A stretch of 44,983 nt of DNA. It comes from a virus. This document shows, in pieces, positions 1 to 8,251 of this stretch. Position 1 is the stretch's first letter, and every line of letters starts with the position of its first letter. The notes beneath the pieces were generated by a model, which searched no databases, was not told the DNA's origin, and saw only the letters and a program-made list of their open reading frames with translations. A program made the position numbers and the translations under genes. The DNA is taken from IMG/VR virus record IMGVR_UViG_3300028920_000117, positions 1-44,983 of that record, one strand, 5' to 3'.

Positions 1-127
1 CCCGTCCAGTTACGATGCCGAGTGGTTCGTGAATCAGGGCAGGGTTGCAATTCGCAAGATCGAAGGAATCAACGCGCAGCCCCAATCGCCCGGGCTCATT
101 GGTCACAGGTTCACGTTTCAGACCTAG
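1..127 (+). CDS. 3' end of tail protein gene, cut by window start
   Basis: Open frame from base 2 to the TAG at 125-127, giving the last 41 residues and ending in HRFTFQT. It is base-for-base identical to the end of the complete gene at 34857-35366 (residues 129-169 there). A tail or receptor-binding accessory role is inferred from that copy, which follows the large tail spike. After the stop the two copies share nothing. A lipoprotein gene follows 19 bases later here; a different tail gene follows in the other copy. Confidence 0.8.
   Translation, partial: PSSYDAEWFVNQGRVAIRKIEGINAQPQSPGLIGHRFTFQT
1..127. repeat. 127-bp exact direct repeat, copy 1
   Basis: Identical over all 127 bases to 35240-35366. 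The match begins at the first base of the window and stops exactly after the shared TAG stop codon. The length equals a commonly used maximum de Bruijn k-mer, so this may be an assembly-graph overlap rather than a biological duplication. Confidence 0.95.
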
Positions 128-146
128 TAAAGCAAAGGGGGCAAAT

Positions 147-338
147 TTGAAACGCTTACAAATATTGATCCCGATTGCTATTGCAATCTCTGGATGCACG
201 CAGTCTCAGCCGGCACGTACTCGAATCACGCCGGGAAAGACCGAAGTCTCGAGAACCGAAGTCATGCCGACAAAGTACCGTATTATTCTCAGGGCGCCGA
301 AAAACATGGATCAAAGCAACAGGGAGAAATCGGAATGA
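147..338 (+). CDS. Small lipoprotein, possible outer-membrane spanin
   Basis: 63 residues from a TTG start placed by AAAGGGGG (134-141) five bases upstream; no ATG gives the signal peptide. Residues 1-16 are a short basic end plus hydrophobic stretch, ending in the lipobox ISGC with Cys17 as the predicted lipidated residue. A Gln/Pro/Arg-rich mature part follows (TQSQPARTRITPG). The protein at 44494-44757 shares the pattern SGCT-SQPAR-R-TPG, so these are homologues. Small phage lipoproteins beside a membrane protein are often Rz1-type spanins; that role is inferred from context. The stop overlaps the next start (ATGA). Confidence 0.7.
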   Translation: MKRLQILIPIAIAISGCTQSQPARTRITPGKTEVSRTEVMPTKYRIILRAPKNMDQSNREKSE

Positions 339-946
339 CGCGCCTTTCCGAAGACATTCAAGAAATTATCAGGGCCGCGCAAGAAAGCGGGCTCGAAGTC
401 GAAATCTACACTGAATCAGGCGGAATGGTCGAGGCCAGCGGCCTGGGCATTGGCGCCGGAGCCGTGGCAAGCGGCAGCGACCTTTCCAGCGATTTCACGG
501 GGCAGCCCGCAACGGTAGACGTTGGCGGGGCTGTTGCGTCCGGGGGGGCATTCACACGCGTCCTCAAGGCCGACGGGTTTACGATCCCGGCCGGACCCAG
601 CGTGTACCTGATCGTTCCAGGAGTCGCCATCCTCATGGCCGCGGCGTTCGCAGCGTACCGCGCGCGCATCGGGCTTGCGCTTGTAGGCGGCGCGCTCGGA
701 GCCGGACTCATCGGCGGAGCGTTCTATCCGCCCCTGTTCGCCCTCGCGCTCGTCGGGCTTTCCATCGGGGCCGTGCTTTACTTTCGGGGCGATCTCAACA
801 AGGCTGCGATCGAGCAAGCATTTGTTCGCACGGCCGCAATCATTGAAACCGAAACGCCCGACCTAAAATCAAAGATCAAGGCGACGACGCCGACGCGCGC
901 AAGGAGCGCGGCCGGAAAGTTGCTCAAGCGAGAGGGCGTATCCTAA
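335..946 (+). CDS. Membrane protein with three predicted TM segments, holin-like candidate
   Basis: 203 residues. The ATG overlaps the lipoprotein stop and is preceded by GGGAGAAATCGGA. Residues 1-30 look like an amphipathic helix and acidic strand (EVEIYTESGG). Residues 35-75 are Gly/Ala/Ser-rich. Hydrophobic segments lie near 90-108, 112-131 and 134-150, and the tail from 155 is basic. The position between a lipoprotein and the terminase suits a lysis or membrane function, but no family is recognised. The truncated gene at 44871 sits after a homologous lipoprotein and has a vaguely similar start, so it may be the counterpart. Confidence 0.7.
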   Translation: MTRLSEDIQEIIRAAQESGLEVEIYTESGGMVEASGLGIGAGAVASGSDLSSDFTGQPATVDVGGAVASGGAFTRVLKADGFTIPAGPSVYLIVPGVAILMAAAFAAYRARIGLALVGGALGAGLIGGAFYPPLFALALVGLSIGAVLYFRGDLNKAAIEQAFVRTAAIIETETPDLKSKIKATTPTRARSAAGKLLKREGVS

Positions 947-965
947 ACAACAAAGGAATAAAAGC

Positions 966-1331
966 ATGACGGGCCCGCGTAAAAAACAAGCCGCACAGGC
1001 GAAAAAAGTGCCTAAAGACGCAAGCCCCATTAATGGGGTCGTCCCCCCCAAAGAATACCGCTGGAAACCCGGACAAAGCGGAAACCCGCGCGGCGTTCCC
1101 AAGGGCACGGTTTTCTTGACTGACTATCTTAGAAAACTGCTCAAGATGAATGATTACCAGGCCGCAAAGGTGCTGTGCCATATCATCCTAGAAAAAGCGA
1201 TGGAAGGTGACTTTAAGTTCGTCAAGGAAGTGTGGGATCGCATGGATGGGCCCGTCAGGCAAGAGGTGGAAAATACGATCATGACTCATTACAAGGTCCA
1301 CAAACTCGAAGATGTCGAGGATGCCGTGTGA
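966..1331 (+). CDS. terS: Terminase small subunit (DUF5681-like)
   Basis: 121 residues, start ATG 966 after AAAGGAATAA. The N-terminal 30 residues are Lys/Ala-rich. Residues 33-49 carry the pattern WKPGQSGNPRGVPKGT, typical of DUF5681-type proteins often found immediately before phage large terminases. The rest is helical and acidic at the end. Small terminases recognise the packaging site and regulate the motor. The stop overlaps the GTG of the large subunit (GTGA), indicating coupled translation. The assignment rests on the motif and position. Confidence 0.75.
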   Translation: MTGPRKKQAAQAKKVPKDASPINGVVPPKEYRWKPGQSGNPRGVPKGTVFLTDYLRKLLKMNDYQAAKVLCHIILEKAMEGDFKFVKEVWDRMDGPVRQEVENTIMTHYKVHKLEDVEDAV

Positions 1332-2635
1332 CCGAATGTGTCGAAGAATATTATGTGCCGACCGGGAATCACCGCAAACTGTGGGCGTCTGATTCCCGTG
1401 TCGTCGTGTACGAAGGGCCCGCAGGCACCGGGAAGACGCGCGCGGACCTGGAAAAGGCGCTCGCGGTAGCCGAAAACTGCCCAGGCTCTCGGCAACTATT
1501 TCTCCGGCGAATCAAGAAATCGCTCAGTAGTACGGTACTCGACGAGTGGGAAGAGGCCGTGTTGCCGGCCGGGCACCCCGCATTGCTCGGCCCGACCCGC
1601 AGACTGCGCGATCAGTACGTCTTCCCCAATGGTTCAGAGATCAGGCTTGGCGGCATTGACACCAAAGAGGATGCGGACAAAGTTATGTCGTCTCAGTACG
1701 ACCGCATCTATGTGTTTGAGGCCACAGATATTCGCGATTCTGCGCCAGTTGTGCAACTCATGACCCGGGCTCGCAACTTCAAAACAAGCAAGCATCAAAT
1801 CACCCTGGAATGTAACCCGGGCGTGCCGACACACTGGATCAACAAGTGGGCCATGTCTGGCAAGGCCGAACGCATAAAGACCACGCACAAAGACAATCCC
1901 AAGTGGTGGAATGAAGCCGAGGGGGACTGGACGCAAGCGGGGCGCGAGTACGTCCTGGGCACGCTCGAAATGCTTGAAGGAACCGCCAGGGAGCGGTACC
2001 TTCTCGGTCACTGGGTCCAGGCCGAGGGTCTTGTGTACGACACGTTCACACACGGCCGGCACGTCAGGTCTGCGGCCAATGAGCCCTCCAGCGTGCTTGT
2101 GGCGGTCGATGACGGCTACACTGACCCGTTCGCTGCCCTGCGGCTCGAAATCGACGGAGACGGACGCGTGCACATTGCGGCCGAAGCGTACAAGAGCCGT
2201 ATGCTTTGGCCCGAAAAAATTGAAGCGGTTAGAGAGTTGGGCGGGGAGAAAGCCGTTGTGGTGTATGACAATGCCGCGTCTCAGTTGGGCGCACAACTAA
2301 GGCAGGAGTTTTCAAATGTGCTGCCCTGTGATAAGAGGATAAAGAAAGTAGACGGGTGTCATCTCGTTCGCGACCGTCTGCGAGACCCGGGCGATGGCAT
2401 TCCGCGACTCACGGTTGATGGAGAATGTAAAAATACCATTCGAGAGTTTGAATCTTACGAATGGAAGAAACGCGCGGACGGAAGCGACAAAGACGAGCCG
2501 ATAGATGGTATGGATCACGCGCTTGACGCGCTGAGATACGGAATAGTATACCTTGATGCTTCCCGCCCGCTCAAGCCACACGCTATAATGCCAGACGAAA
2601 AAATTCATGATGGCCATATGTGGAAGTCGTGGTAG
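1328..2635 (+). CDS. terL: Terminase large subunit
   Basis: 435 residues from GTG 1328, which overlaps the terS stop; no upstream ATG is compatible with terS. The ATPase domain has Walker A GPAGTGKT (residues 30-37) and a Walker B-like strand RIYVFEATD around 127-135. The nuclease half shows the expected acidic residues in AVDDGYTDP (near 261), VVYDNAAS (Asp near 314) and GMDHALDALRYG (Asp near 396 and 400). This is the packaging motor that pumps and cuts DNA at the portal. Length is normal. It is followed by the portal gene after 39 bases. Confidence 0.95.
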   Translation: MTECVEEYYVPTGNHRKLWASDSRVVVYEGPAGTGKTRADLEKALAVAENCPGSRQLFLRRIKKSLSSTVLDEWEEAVLPAGHPALLGPTRRLRDQYVFPNGSEIRLGGIDTKEDADKVMSSQYDRIYVFEATDIRDSAPVVQLMTRARNFKTSKHQITLECNPGVPTHWINKWAMSGKAERIKTTHKDNPKWWNEAEGDWTQAGREYVLGTLEMLEGTARERYLLGHWVQAEGLVYDTFTHGRHVRSAANEPSSVLVAVDDGYTDPFAALRLEIDGDGRVHIAAEAYKSRMLWPEKIEAVRELGGEKAVVVYDNAASQLGAQLRQEFSNVLPCDKRIKKVDGCHLVRDRLRDPGDGIPRLTVDGECKNTIREFESYEWKKRADGSDKDEPIDGMDHALDALRYGIVYLDASRPLKPHAIMPDEKIHDGHMWKSW

Positions 2636-2674
2636 CAAGGTGACGCAGAAACAAGCCGGCTTCGGAGTCAATGC

Positions 2675-5101
2675 ATGACCGAGTCGAAACAAATTCAAAC
2701 CAAGGCCGTGCGGGATATTTCTAACTATCTTGAAGCCACGGTCACCGTGCGGGACCGCACGCGATCAATCTACAGCCGAAACATCGACGCTATCGAATTG
2801 CTTGACGTGGCTCGTGGTTATGTGTACAACTGCGCAGACACGATCGCGCTTGCCGCGTCTCAGCAGCCGCTCCGGCTCTATCGCACCGGATCGGTGCGCA
2901 TCCAGAGGGCCGGAAAGGTGAAAACGCGAAGGGCTCGCTCAACAACGGAGCACATACTCCGTTCGGGACGCATGGGTCGCAAGGCCGCGACCTGGTCGGG
3001 AATGGGCGGCAATACCGACGAGGTCACCGATCACCCCGTGCTCAACCTTCTCACTCGGCCCAACACGTTCCAAAACGGCGAGGCGTTCGATTATCAGCGT
3101 TTCCTTATGTCTTTACTGACCGGCGAAATGTTCCATTTGGTAGAGGGTGGGCGCTTTCCCGAGCATTTGTGGCCCATGTTGCCGCAATACACGCAGATTT
3201 TGCCAGACATTGACGGGATTGTGGGCTCGTACGCGTACGGACGAGAGCGATCGAGAGTTGTAGAGTACCCGGCAAAAGAGGTATTGCATTTCAAGTTTTC
3301 AGATCATCCCGAGAATCCATATCATGGTTACGGCCCGCTCCACTGGTGCTATCAGGCCGCACGGATCGTTGCTGAAAATGAAGACTTCGATCTTGAATTT
3401 ATTGACAACGGAAACATACCGTTGGCCTTTATTACTTTAGACCCAACGGTTTACGGGTCCGACACAGCAATCAACAATTTCATGGAGTATTTAGGCAAGA
3501 TTACGCGCGGGTCAGTGGGCAAATCTCGTGCAATTGTTGGCGCCGGCATGAGTGTGTCGTCACCAATGCTTTCGTCCAAAGACTTGCAAACGATCGAAAA
3601 ACTCAATACACACAAGGCTACGATCCGGAACGCGTTCAAAGTGCCCGAGTCTCTCCTTGAACTCAACAGCGCAAATCTGGCGTCTGCAAATGTTGGGGAC
3701 GATCAATTCTGGGGCATGACCATACGCCCACTTCTCAATCGGGCCGCGGACCATCTTACAGAAATGCTTCTCCCGATGTTTGGCCTGGAGCCTGGAGAAC
3801 ATTTCTTCGCTTATGATGATCCGCTTCTCGCGGACATTGAACGCGAGGCCAGGATCGCGGAAATTGATTTGCGCTCCGGTGTTCGGAACATCAACGAGGT
3901 TCGGTCAGAGCGAAACTTGGACAGCATCGGATCGGAGGGCGATAGGTACCGTATTAGCGGTGTACCGATTGAGCAGTCGGGCGAGCAGCAGCCCCAGCAA
4001 CCATTCTTCACACTTAACGATCATCGTGTCCACGAAATCAAGATGTTGGAAAGCGGGCCGCAGCGGGAAATCCGAGCAGTCGAAAATAATTGCAGCGACG
4101 AGAAGAGCGGAGAAGACGCATACACGGACGAAACCACCGAGTCCGAAGTCGGGGCGTCGGAGGAATTGGACTCGGGAGAATCGGCCCAGGAGGAAACGAA
4201 GAGCGCGCCCGAGCCGCTCGCAATCGTTGCCACGCTCGCAGACCGGCATATTCGAGACGACCCGTACGACTTCTCGTGTTACGAATGCGGAATATCAACA
4301 AAGTCCGACGAGAATGAGCCGCCCGTTACGATCAATCCTCCGTCCGGCGTGAGTCTCAATGAAGACCAGGAGCAAGCGTTTACGTCTCAAAGGGCGCTCG
4401 TCGCGGCCGCGGTGATTCAGTTCGGGTCTATCATTTCCGACTTTATGTTGGACGCGCAGCAGGACGCGGCCTCGTCGATTCGTGCGGGTAATGCGATCGA
4501 CCTAAGCGAACTCGAAGCGCAGTTAGAGTTTGTGTTGGAACCCGAATTCCGACAAATGTACCGCGTCGGATTCGATATCGGCGCAATCGAACTGGACGAA
4601 CCGGTCGGGACGGACCCGCTCACGCTCCCCAACGCGCGCGCTATCGCGGATGTGCAGACAAGCCTTGTGCGTCAGTTGTCACGCGACATATCCGACCACA
4701 CGGCCCAGGCCATAGAGTTACGCATCCGCGCCGGGTTGGATGCGGGCGACAGTATCGACGAGATCGCCTCGGCTATCGAGGGAGATACCGACTTTGCCAA
4801 ATACCGCTCGGAGCGAATTGCACGCACCGAGGTTCTCAACGCATCAAACGCAGGCAAGATTGCAAGGTACAAAGAATCGAACGTGTCGCTCAAGTATTGG
4901 ATACCCGGAACGAGCGCTGTGCACCGCGCGCTCGGAGAAATGTTCAAGGATGGGATTCCAATTGACGAGCCGTTTTTGCGTGCGGGCCAGTCTGTAACCG
5001 CAGGCGGGAAAACCGAAAGGTTTACCCGAGATGTGTATTGGCCTCCCGCGAGGCCCAATTGCACATGCACGGTTACGGCCAGCGCGCCCGGGGGTAAATA
5101 A
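2675..5101 (+). CDS. Portal protein fused to MuF-like head morphogenesis domain
   Basis: 808 residues. Residues 1 to about 430 match HK97-type portals (YVYNCADTIALAASQQPLRLYR, HPVLNLLTRPN, then VPESLLELNSANLASANVGDDQFW). A strongly acidic, low-complexity linker spans roughly 455-510. The C-terminal third has the Mu gpF-like pattern: helical region, then RIARTEVLNASNAGKIARYKES near 710, YWIPGTS, and a final Cys pair in PARPNCTCTV. Portal and MuF are usually separate neighbouring genes of about 400-500 and 250-400 residues, so this single frame is a fusion; no internal frameshift is seen. Its stop directly abuts the protease start. Confidence 0.9.
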   Translation: MTESKQIQTKAVRDISNYLEATVTVRDRTRSIYSRNIDAIELLDVARGYVYNCADTIALAASQQPLRLYRTGSVRIQRAGKVKTRRARSTTEHILRSGRMGRKAATWSGMGGNTDEVTDHPVLNLLTRPNTFQNGEAFDYQRFLMSLLTGEMFHLVEGGRFPEHLWPMLPQYTQILPDIDGIVGSYAYGRERSRVVEYPAKEVLHFKFSDHPENPYHGYGPLHWCYQAARIVAENEDFDLEFIDNGNIPLAFITLDPTVYGSDTAINNFMEYLGKITRGSVGKSRAIVGAGMSVSSPMLSSKDLQTIEKLNTHKATIRNAFKVPESLLELNSANLASANVGDDQFWGMTIRPLLNRAADHLTEMLLPMFGLEPGEHFFAYDDPLLADIEREARIAEIDLRSGVRNINEVRSERNLDSIGSEGDRYRISGVPIEQSGEQQPQQPFFTLNDHRVHEIKMLESGPQREIRAVENNCSDEKSGEDAYTDETTESEVGASEELDSGESAQEETKSAPEPLAIVATLADRHIRDDPYDFSCYECGISTKSDENEPPVTINPPSGVSLNEDQEQAFTSQRALVAAAVIQFGSIISDFMLDAQQDAASSIRAGNAIDLSELEAQLEFVLEPEFRQMYRVGFDIGAIELDEPVGTDPLTLPNARAIADVQTSLVRQLSRDISDHTAQAIELRIRAGLDAGDSIDEIASAIEGDTDFAKYRSERIARTEVLNASNAGKIARYKESNVSLKYWIPGTSAVHRALGEMFKDGIPIDEPFLRAGQSVTAGGKTERFTRDVYWPPARPNCTCTVTASAPGGK

Positions 5102-5743
5102 ATGACTAATAGCGTATCAATCTCAGAAATCAAATCAAGAATCAGGGCGCATAATTCATGGATGCGAAAAGACGCAGACGTGCAAATCCGATCTGGGATT
5201 TCTGAGTCGTCCAAGGTCATAAAAGATGGCGACCGTCGCGAACTCGTGGTAGTTGCGAACACGGCCAGAATTGATCAGGACGACGAGGTAGTCGTGCCGG
5301 AGGGCGCAGACATTGGGTACTTTGGCGAAAACCGATCTGTGTTTTTCGATCACATGTACGACGAGCCCAATTTTATTGGAAAGGCCCGCACCGGATATCC
5401 TAAATTGTCGAATGGTCTTTGGATTGTTCGCTTTGGTGTACGCAGGTCAGAGCGCGGGGAGCAATTGCTACGAGATGCGGAAGACTTTGGGGTGTCTGTT
5501 TCGATTGGTTACGACGCCCTGGATAAGGGGCCCCCAACAGACAAGGAAATCCAAAAATACGGGGGTGGAAAAGAATTCCGATCAATTGTCCGAAAATGGT
5601 TTTGGGCGGAACTGTCCGTTACGTGGATTCCTAGCAACCCGGAGGCGCGCAGTCCACACCCCGAAAAATTTTCCTCGTCCCCGAAATCGGCGATATTGAC
5701 ACCGTTTGGGGTATTTGGCATGCCGTTGATTTCATGCCGTTGA
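5102..5743 (+). CDS. Prohead protease (HK97 type, U35)
   Basis: 213 residues, ATG immediately after the portal stop. It has the family signature: His84 in FFDHMYDEPNFIGKA, Ser134 in FGVSVSIGYDAL, and ELSVTWIPSNPEA near 170-182. It is expected to trim the capsid N-terminal scaffold during head maturation. The last ten codons run into a tandem 15-bp duplication (catgccgttgatttc, twice, 5719-5748) that sets the stop codon, so the extreme C-terminus may be recently altered. Confidence 0.88.
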   Translation: MTNSVSISEIKSRIRAHNSWMRKDADVQIRSGISESSKVIKDGDRRELVVVANTARIDQDDEVVVPEGADIGYFGENRSVFFDHMYDEPNFIGKARTGYPKLSNGLWIVRFGVRRSERGEQLLRDAEDFGVSVSIGYDALDKGPPTDKEIQKYGGGKEFRSIVRKWFWAELSVTWIPSNPEARSPHPEKFSSSPKSAILTPFGVFGMPLISCR

Positions 5744-5770
5744 TTTCTCGTGTGAAGGGGCTATGATTCA

Positions 5771-5802
5771 TGGCTCGCCTTGCTTGATTGCGAGGCGGGC
5801 CA
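5771..5802 (+). promoter_or_regulatory. Strong hairpin between protease and capsid genes
   Basis: A 13-bp stem (5771-5783 with 5790-5802, two G-U pairs) closes a six-base loop TTGATT in the 161-bp gap before the capsid gene. No U-tract follows, so it is not a canonical terminator. It could be an RNA processing or stabilising element raising capsid expression. The rest of the gap holds no plausible gene. Confidence 0.6.
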
Positions 5803-5904
5803 CTTGGGCGAACAGCAGCCTTTGGGGCGCAACCGCATCTGCCTTGCCGCCTCGAACCGATGCCTTCGTGAGAACACAAGGTTTTCAATACTGGAGGTAT
5901 TGCA

Positions 5905-7464
5905 ATGTCTGCGAATAGGTACAAGTCCAGATACGCGCTGATTAAGGATCTTGAGAGGTCCGGCGCGTTTGACGACGATGCGATCAAGTCTTTGGAGTCG
6001 ATGAATACTGAGGATGCCTGCGAATGGATTGGTAAAAACGTCGAACTCAAAGGGTGGACGCTTGATGATGTCAGGTCCATTTGGACAAAGCCATCGATCG
6101 AAAGAAAGAAAGTGACCATCGAAGTCAGCGCGGACGCGGGCGAGGAAGTCGAAGTCATGTCTCCGCAGGCTGAGGACCCAGAACAGACCGAAGAAATGGA
6201 CGAGGACGAGTATGAATCTCCACCCAAGTCCAGGCAGAGAGCAAGATCCATGACCACCAAGGGCGGTAGGCTTGCGCGCGCCGCGGAGCCGGCCGTGCAC
6301 TCGTTCAACACTCCCAGTAGCGCCCTAGGGCGCCAGATCAAGGCGTACGACTCGATCGTCAAGTCGGGACGGTCTTACTGCGTTCCTGGCCGCGCGCCCG
6401 CTCCGCCGGCGTTCTCGTCCGGGGAAAAGGCGTTTCTCTACGGCGCCGCTGTCCGCAATCGACTGATTGAACTCTATCCGGGCGAACTTGGAAAGTATCG
6501 CAACAACTCGGAAGACAGGTACCTGTCCAAGGCTTTGGGTACGACTACGAATGAATTGGGCGGCGCGCTTGTCCCCAATGAATTCATTCCGGACCTTCTC
6601 GATTATCCCAACGAATACGGCGCCTTTTCGCGTGCGGTCGGCACGACTCCGATGCCCGGCGACACGGCCACAATGTCGCGTGTCACAGAGCGCTTTATTG
6701 TGGGGGATATCGGCGAGGGTTCGCAAATTGAGGAGCAAAATAATCCCCAATTTGACAATGTGACACTTGTTGCCGCTAAAAAGGGCGGCATTGTCCGGGT
6801 TAACAGAGAACTTATTGGCGGGAGTGCCATTAATCTTGCCGAGGTTATTTCTCGAGACGTCAAGCGCGGATTTGATAAATACGCCGATGATTCGGGGCTG
6901 CTCGGCCTGAATGGGTATCGAGGCATGAATGCCGAGGCGTTCACGGCCTCAGGCGTGGACCATTATGACGCCGCGCTCAGCACGCCGCTTTGGTCGGAAT
7001 ATGATGTCGCGGATATTTCGACATGGCTTTCGCTTATTCCGTCTTCCGCGTGGGGCGCCGGCGGGGTGGCGATCGTTTGCCACAGGGCGTTTTTCGGATC
7101 CGTTTTCCTTCGGTTTGCGGCCAGTGCGGCGACTGTGTCTGATTCGGGCCGGGGTTTGTTCAATGGTGACGTTAGTTCCCCGAGCGGGGCGGACGCGACA
7201 TTCTGGAACTACCCGGTGTATTTCTCCGATTCGATGCCGTCGAGTCCGTCAAGCGATCAGATCAGCGCTATTGCTGGATCGTTCCCGGGCGCAAGCAAAT
7301 ACGGAGAGGTCACGGGCTCGGACGAAATCATGTCAAGCGAGCATCGCTACTTCGAATACGACCAGATCGGATTCCGCGCACTGAGGCGGCTTGCGATCAA
7401 CAATCACAACGTAGGCGGCTCTGACTCGACCCGCCCGTCGCTGGTAATTGGTCTCAAAGACTAA
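5905..7464 (+). CDS. Major capsid protein with N-terminal scaffold domain
   Basis: 519 residues; ATG preceded by CTGGAGGTATTGCA, a strong ribosome site. Residues 1-115 are helical and then very acidic (EVEVMSPQAEDPEQTEEMDE), ending in a basic stretch (KSRQRARSMTTKGGR), as expected of a removable delta/scaffold domain. From about 205 the HK97 gp5-type pattern begins (ALGTTTNELGGALVPNEF, TTPMPGDTATMSRVT, FDNVTLVAAKKGGIVRVNREL, ISRDVKRGFDKYADDSGLLG). The protease next door probably cleaves between the two parts. No separate scaffold gene is present. Confidence 0.93.
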   Translation: MSANRYKSRYALIKDLERSGAFDDDAIKSLESMNTEDACEWIGKNVELKGWTLDDVRSIWTKPSIERKKVTIEVSADAGEEVEVMSPQAEDPEQTEEMDEDEYESPPKSRQRARSMTTKGGRLARAAEPAVHSFNTPSSALGRQIKAYDSIVKSGRSYCVPGRAPAPPAFSSGEKAFLYGAAVRNRLIELYPGELGKYRNNSEDRYLSKALGTTTNELGGALVPNEFIPDLLDYPNEYGAFSRAVGTTPMPGDTATMSRVTERFIVGDIGEGSQIEEQNNPQFDNVTLVAAKKGGIVRVNRELIGGSAINLAEVISRDVKRGFDKYADDSGLLGLNGYRGMNAEAFTASGVDHYDAALSTPLWSEYDVADISTWLSLIPSSAWGAGGVAIVCHRAFFGSVFLRFAASAATVSDSGRGLFNGDVSSPSGADATFWNYPVYFSDSMPSSPSSDQISAIAGSFPGASKYGEVTGSDEIMSSEHRYFEYDQIGFRALRRLAINNHNVGGSDSTRPSLVIGLKD

Positions 7465-7476
7465 GGATAAATAAAG

Positions 7477-7956
7477 ATGATTACTGCAACACAACAGAAG
7501 ATTGTTCCGATCATTCTTCCGGCTGCAATTGTTGATAACGATGATCCTGTCGGCGCGTACGGGGACACCAACCCGGTTAGCGTGGACACCATCGGGTTCA
7601 GCCGTTGCGATATCTATGTGCTATTGGGTGCGACCGATATTGCAATGACGGCGCTCGGTGTGTACGAGGGGCCGACTGCGGCCTCGGGCGCAAACGATGC
7701 GGACTACTCTGCTATCACTGGCCTGCAAGCCTCGGGCGCAACCGGAGACGGACGGCTGCCCACGGCGACGGATGACAACAAGATTTTCCACTTCGGTGTG
7801 GATCTTCGAGACAAAGACCGATTCCTCGCGCTTGACGCCACATGCGGAAACGGCACGGCCGGTACATACGTTGTCGCGTGGGCCGTGCTGAGTCGTGGCG
7901 ACGAGGAGCCGACCACCGACACCGACCGCAACATCGAGTGGGGCCTCGAAGCGTAG
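7477..7956 (+). CDS. Probable capsid decoration/accessory protein
   Basis: 159 residues with AAGGATAAATAAAG before the ATG. The sequence is Ala/Gly/Thr/Asp-rich and beta-like (GFSRCDIYVLLGATDIAMTA, LPTATDDNKIFHFGVDLRDK). It sits directly after the capsid gene, where decoration or cement proteins normally lie, and resembles in style small beta-rich phage head proteins. The family is not recognised with certainty. Two cysteines only. A terminator-like hairpin follows it, which would keep it co-expressed with capsid at high level. Confidence 0.6.
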   Translation: MITATQQKIVPIILPAAIVDNDDPVGAYGDTNPVSVDTIGFSRCDIYVLLGATDIAMTALGVYEGPTAASGANDADYSAITGLQASGATGDGRLPTATDDNKIFHFGVDLRDKDRFLALDATCGNGTAGTYVVAWAVLSRGDEEPTTDTDRNIEWGLEA

Positions 7957-7993
7957 GTCATGTGATTTCACGCCGGCTCATCCCCTTTCCCTC

Positions 7994-8027
7994 CCCTTTG
8001 CGTCCGGAAACGGGCGCAGAGGGTTTT
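7994..8027 (+). terminator. Intrinsic terminator/attenuator inside structural operon
   Basis: A 13-bp stem (7994-8006 with 8011-8023, two G-U pairs) capped by a GAAA tetraloop (8007-8010) and followed by TTTT. It lies between the decoration gene and the next structural gene on the same strand, so it probably lets only part of transcription through, giving more capsid and decoration protein than connectors. Confidence 0.75.
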
Positions 8028-8044
8028 CTCAAGGGAGCACAGAC

Positions 8045-8248
8045 ATGAAGACAATCAAACTTCTCAAGAATTGGATCTCGCACAAAAAAGGCGAAATTAT
8101 GCAGGTGGAAAGTTCACTTGCAGAACAACTCATTCGGTCCAACTTTGCAAAGGAAGTTTTGAAGCGAGGACCAAAGCCAAAGGGGACAAAGATCCTTTCT
8201 GTGAATCAGGCCAAGTATGCGGGGTGCGGAGACAATGCGGAGGAATAG
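8045..8248 (+). CDS. Small basic structural-region protein, unknown
   Basis: 67 residues, ATG 8045 preceded by AAGGGAG. The start resembles small phage proteins of the form K-I-K-x-L-K-x-W-I-x-K-K-G-E-I with a short SH3-like or KOW-like strand pattern (LKNWISHKKGEIMQVESSLAEQLI), and a basic tail follows. Position between capsid/decoration and connector suggests a minor head protein. The role is inferred from place only. Confidence 0.65.
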   Translation: MKTIKLLKNWISHKKGEIMQVESSLAEQLIRSNFAKEVLKRGPKPKGTKILSVNQAKYAGCGDNAEE

Positions 8249-8251
8249 TCT

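Noticed and set aside
12-338. Long frame from base 45 through the lipoprotein
   Set aside because: Its first half lies in the tail gene in another frame; TTG 147 with AAAGGGGG upstream gives a proper lipoprotein signal instead.
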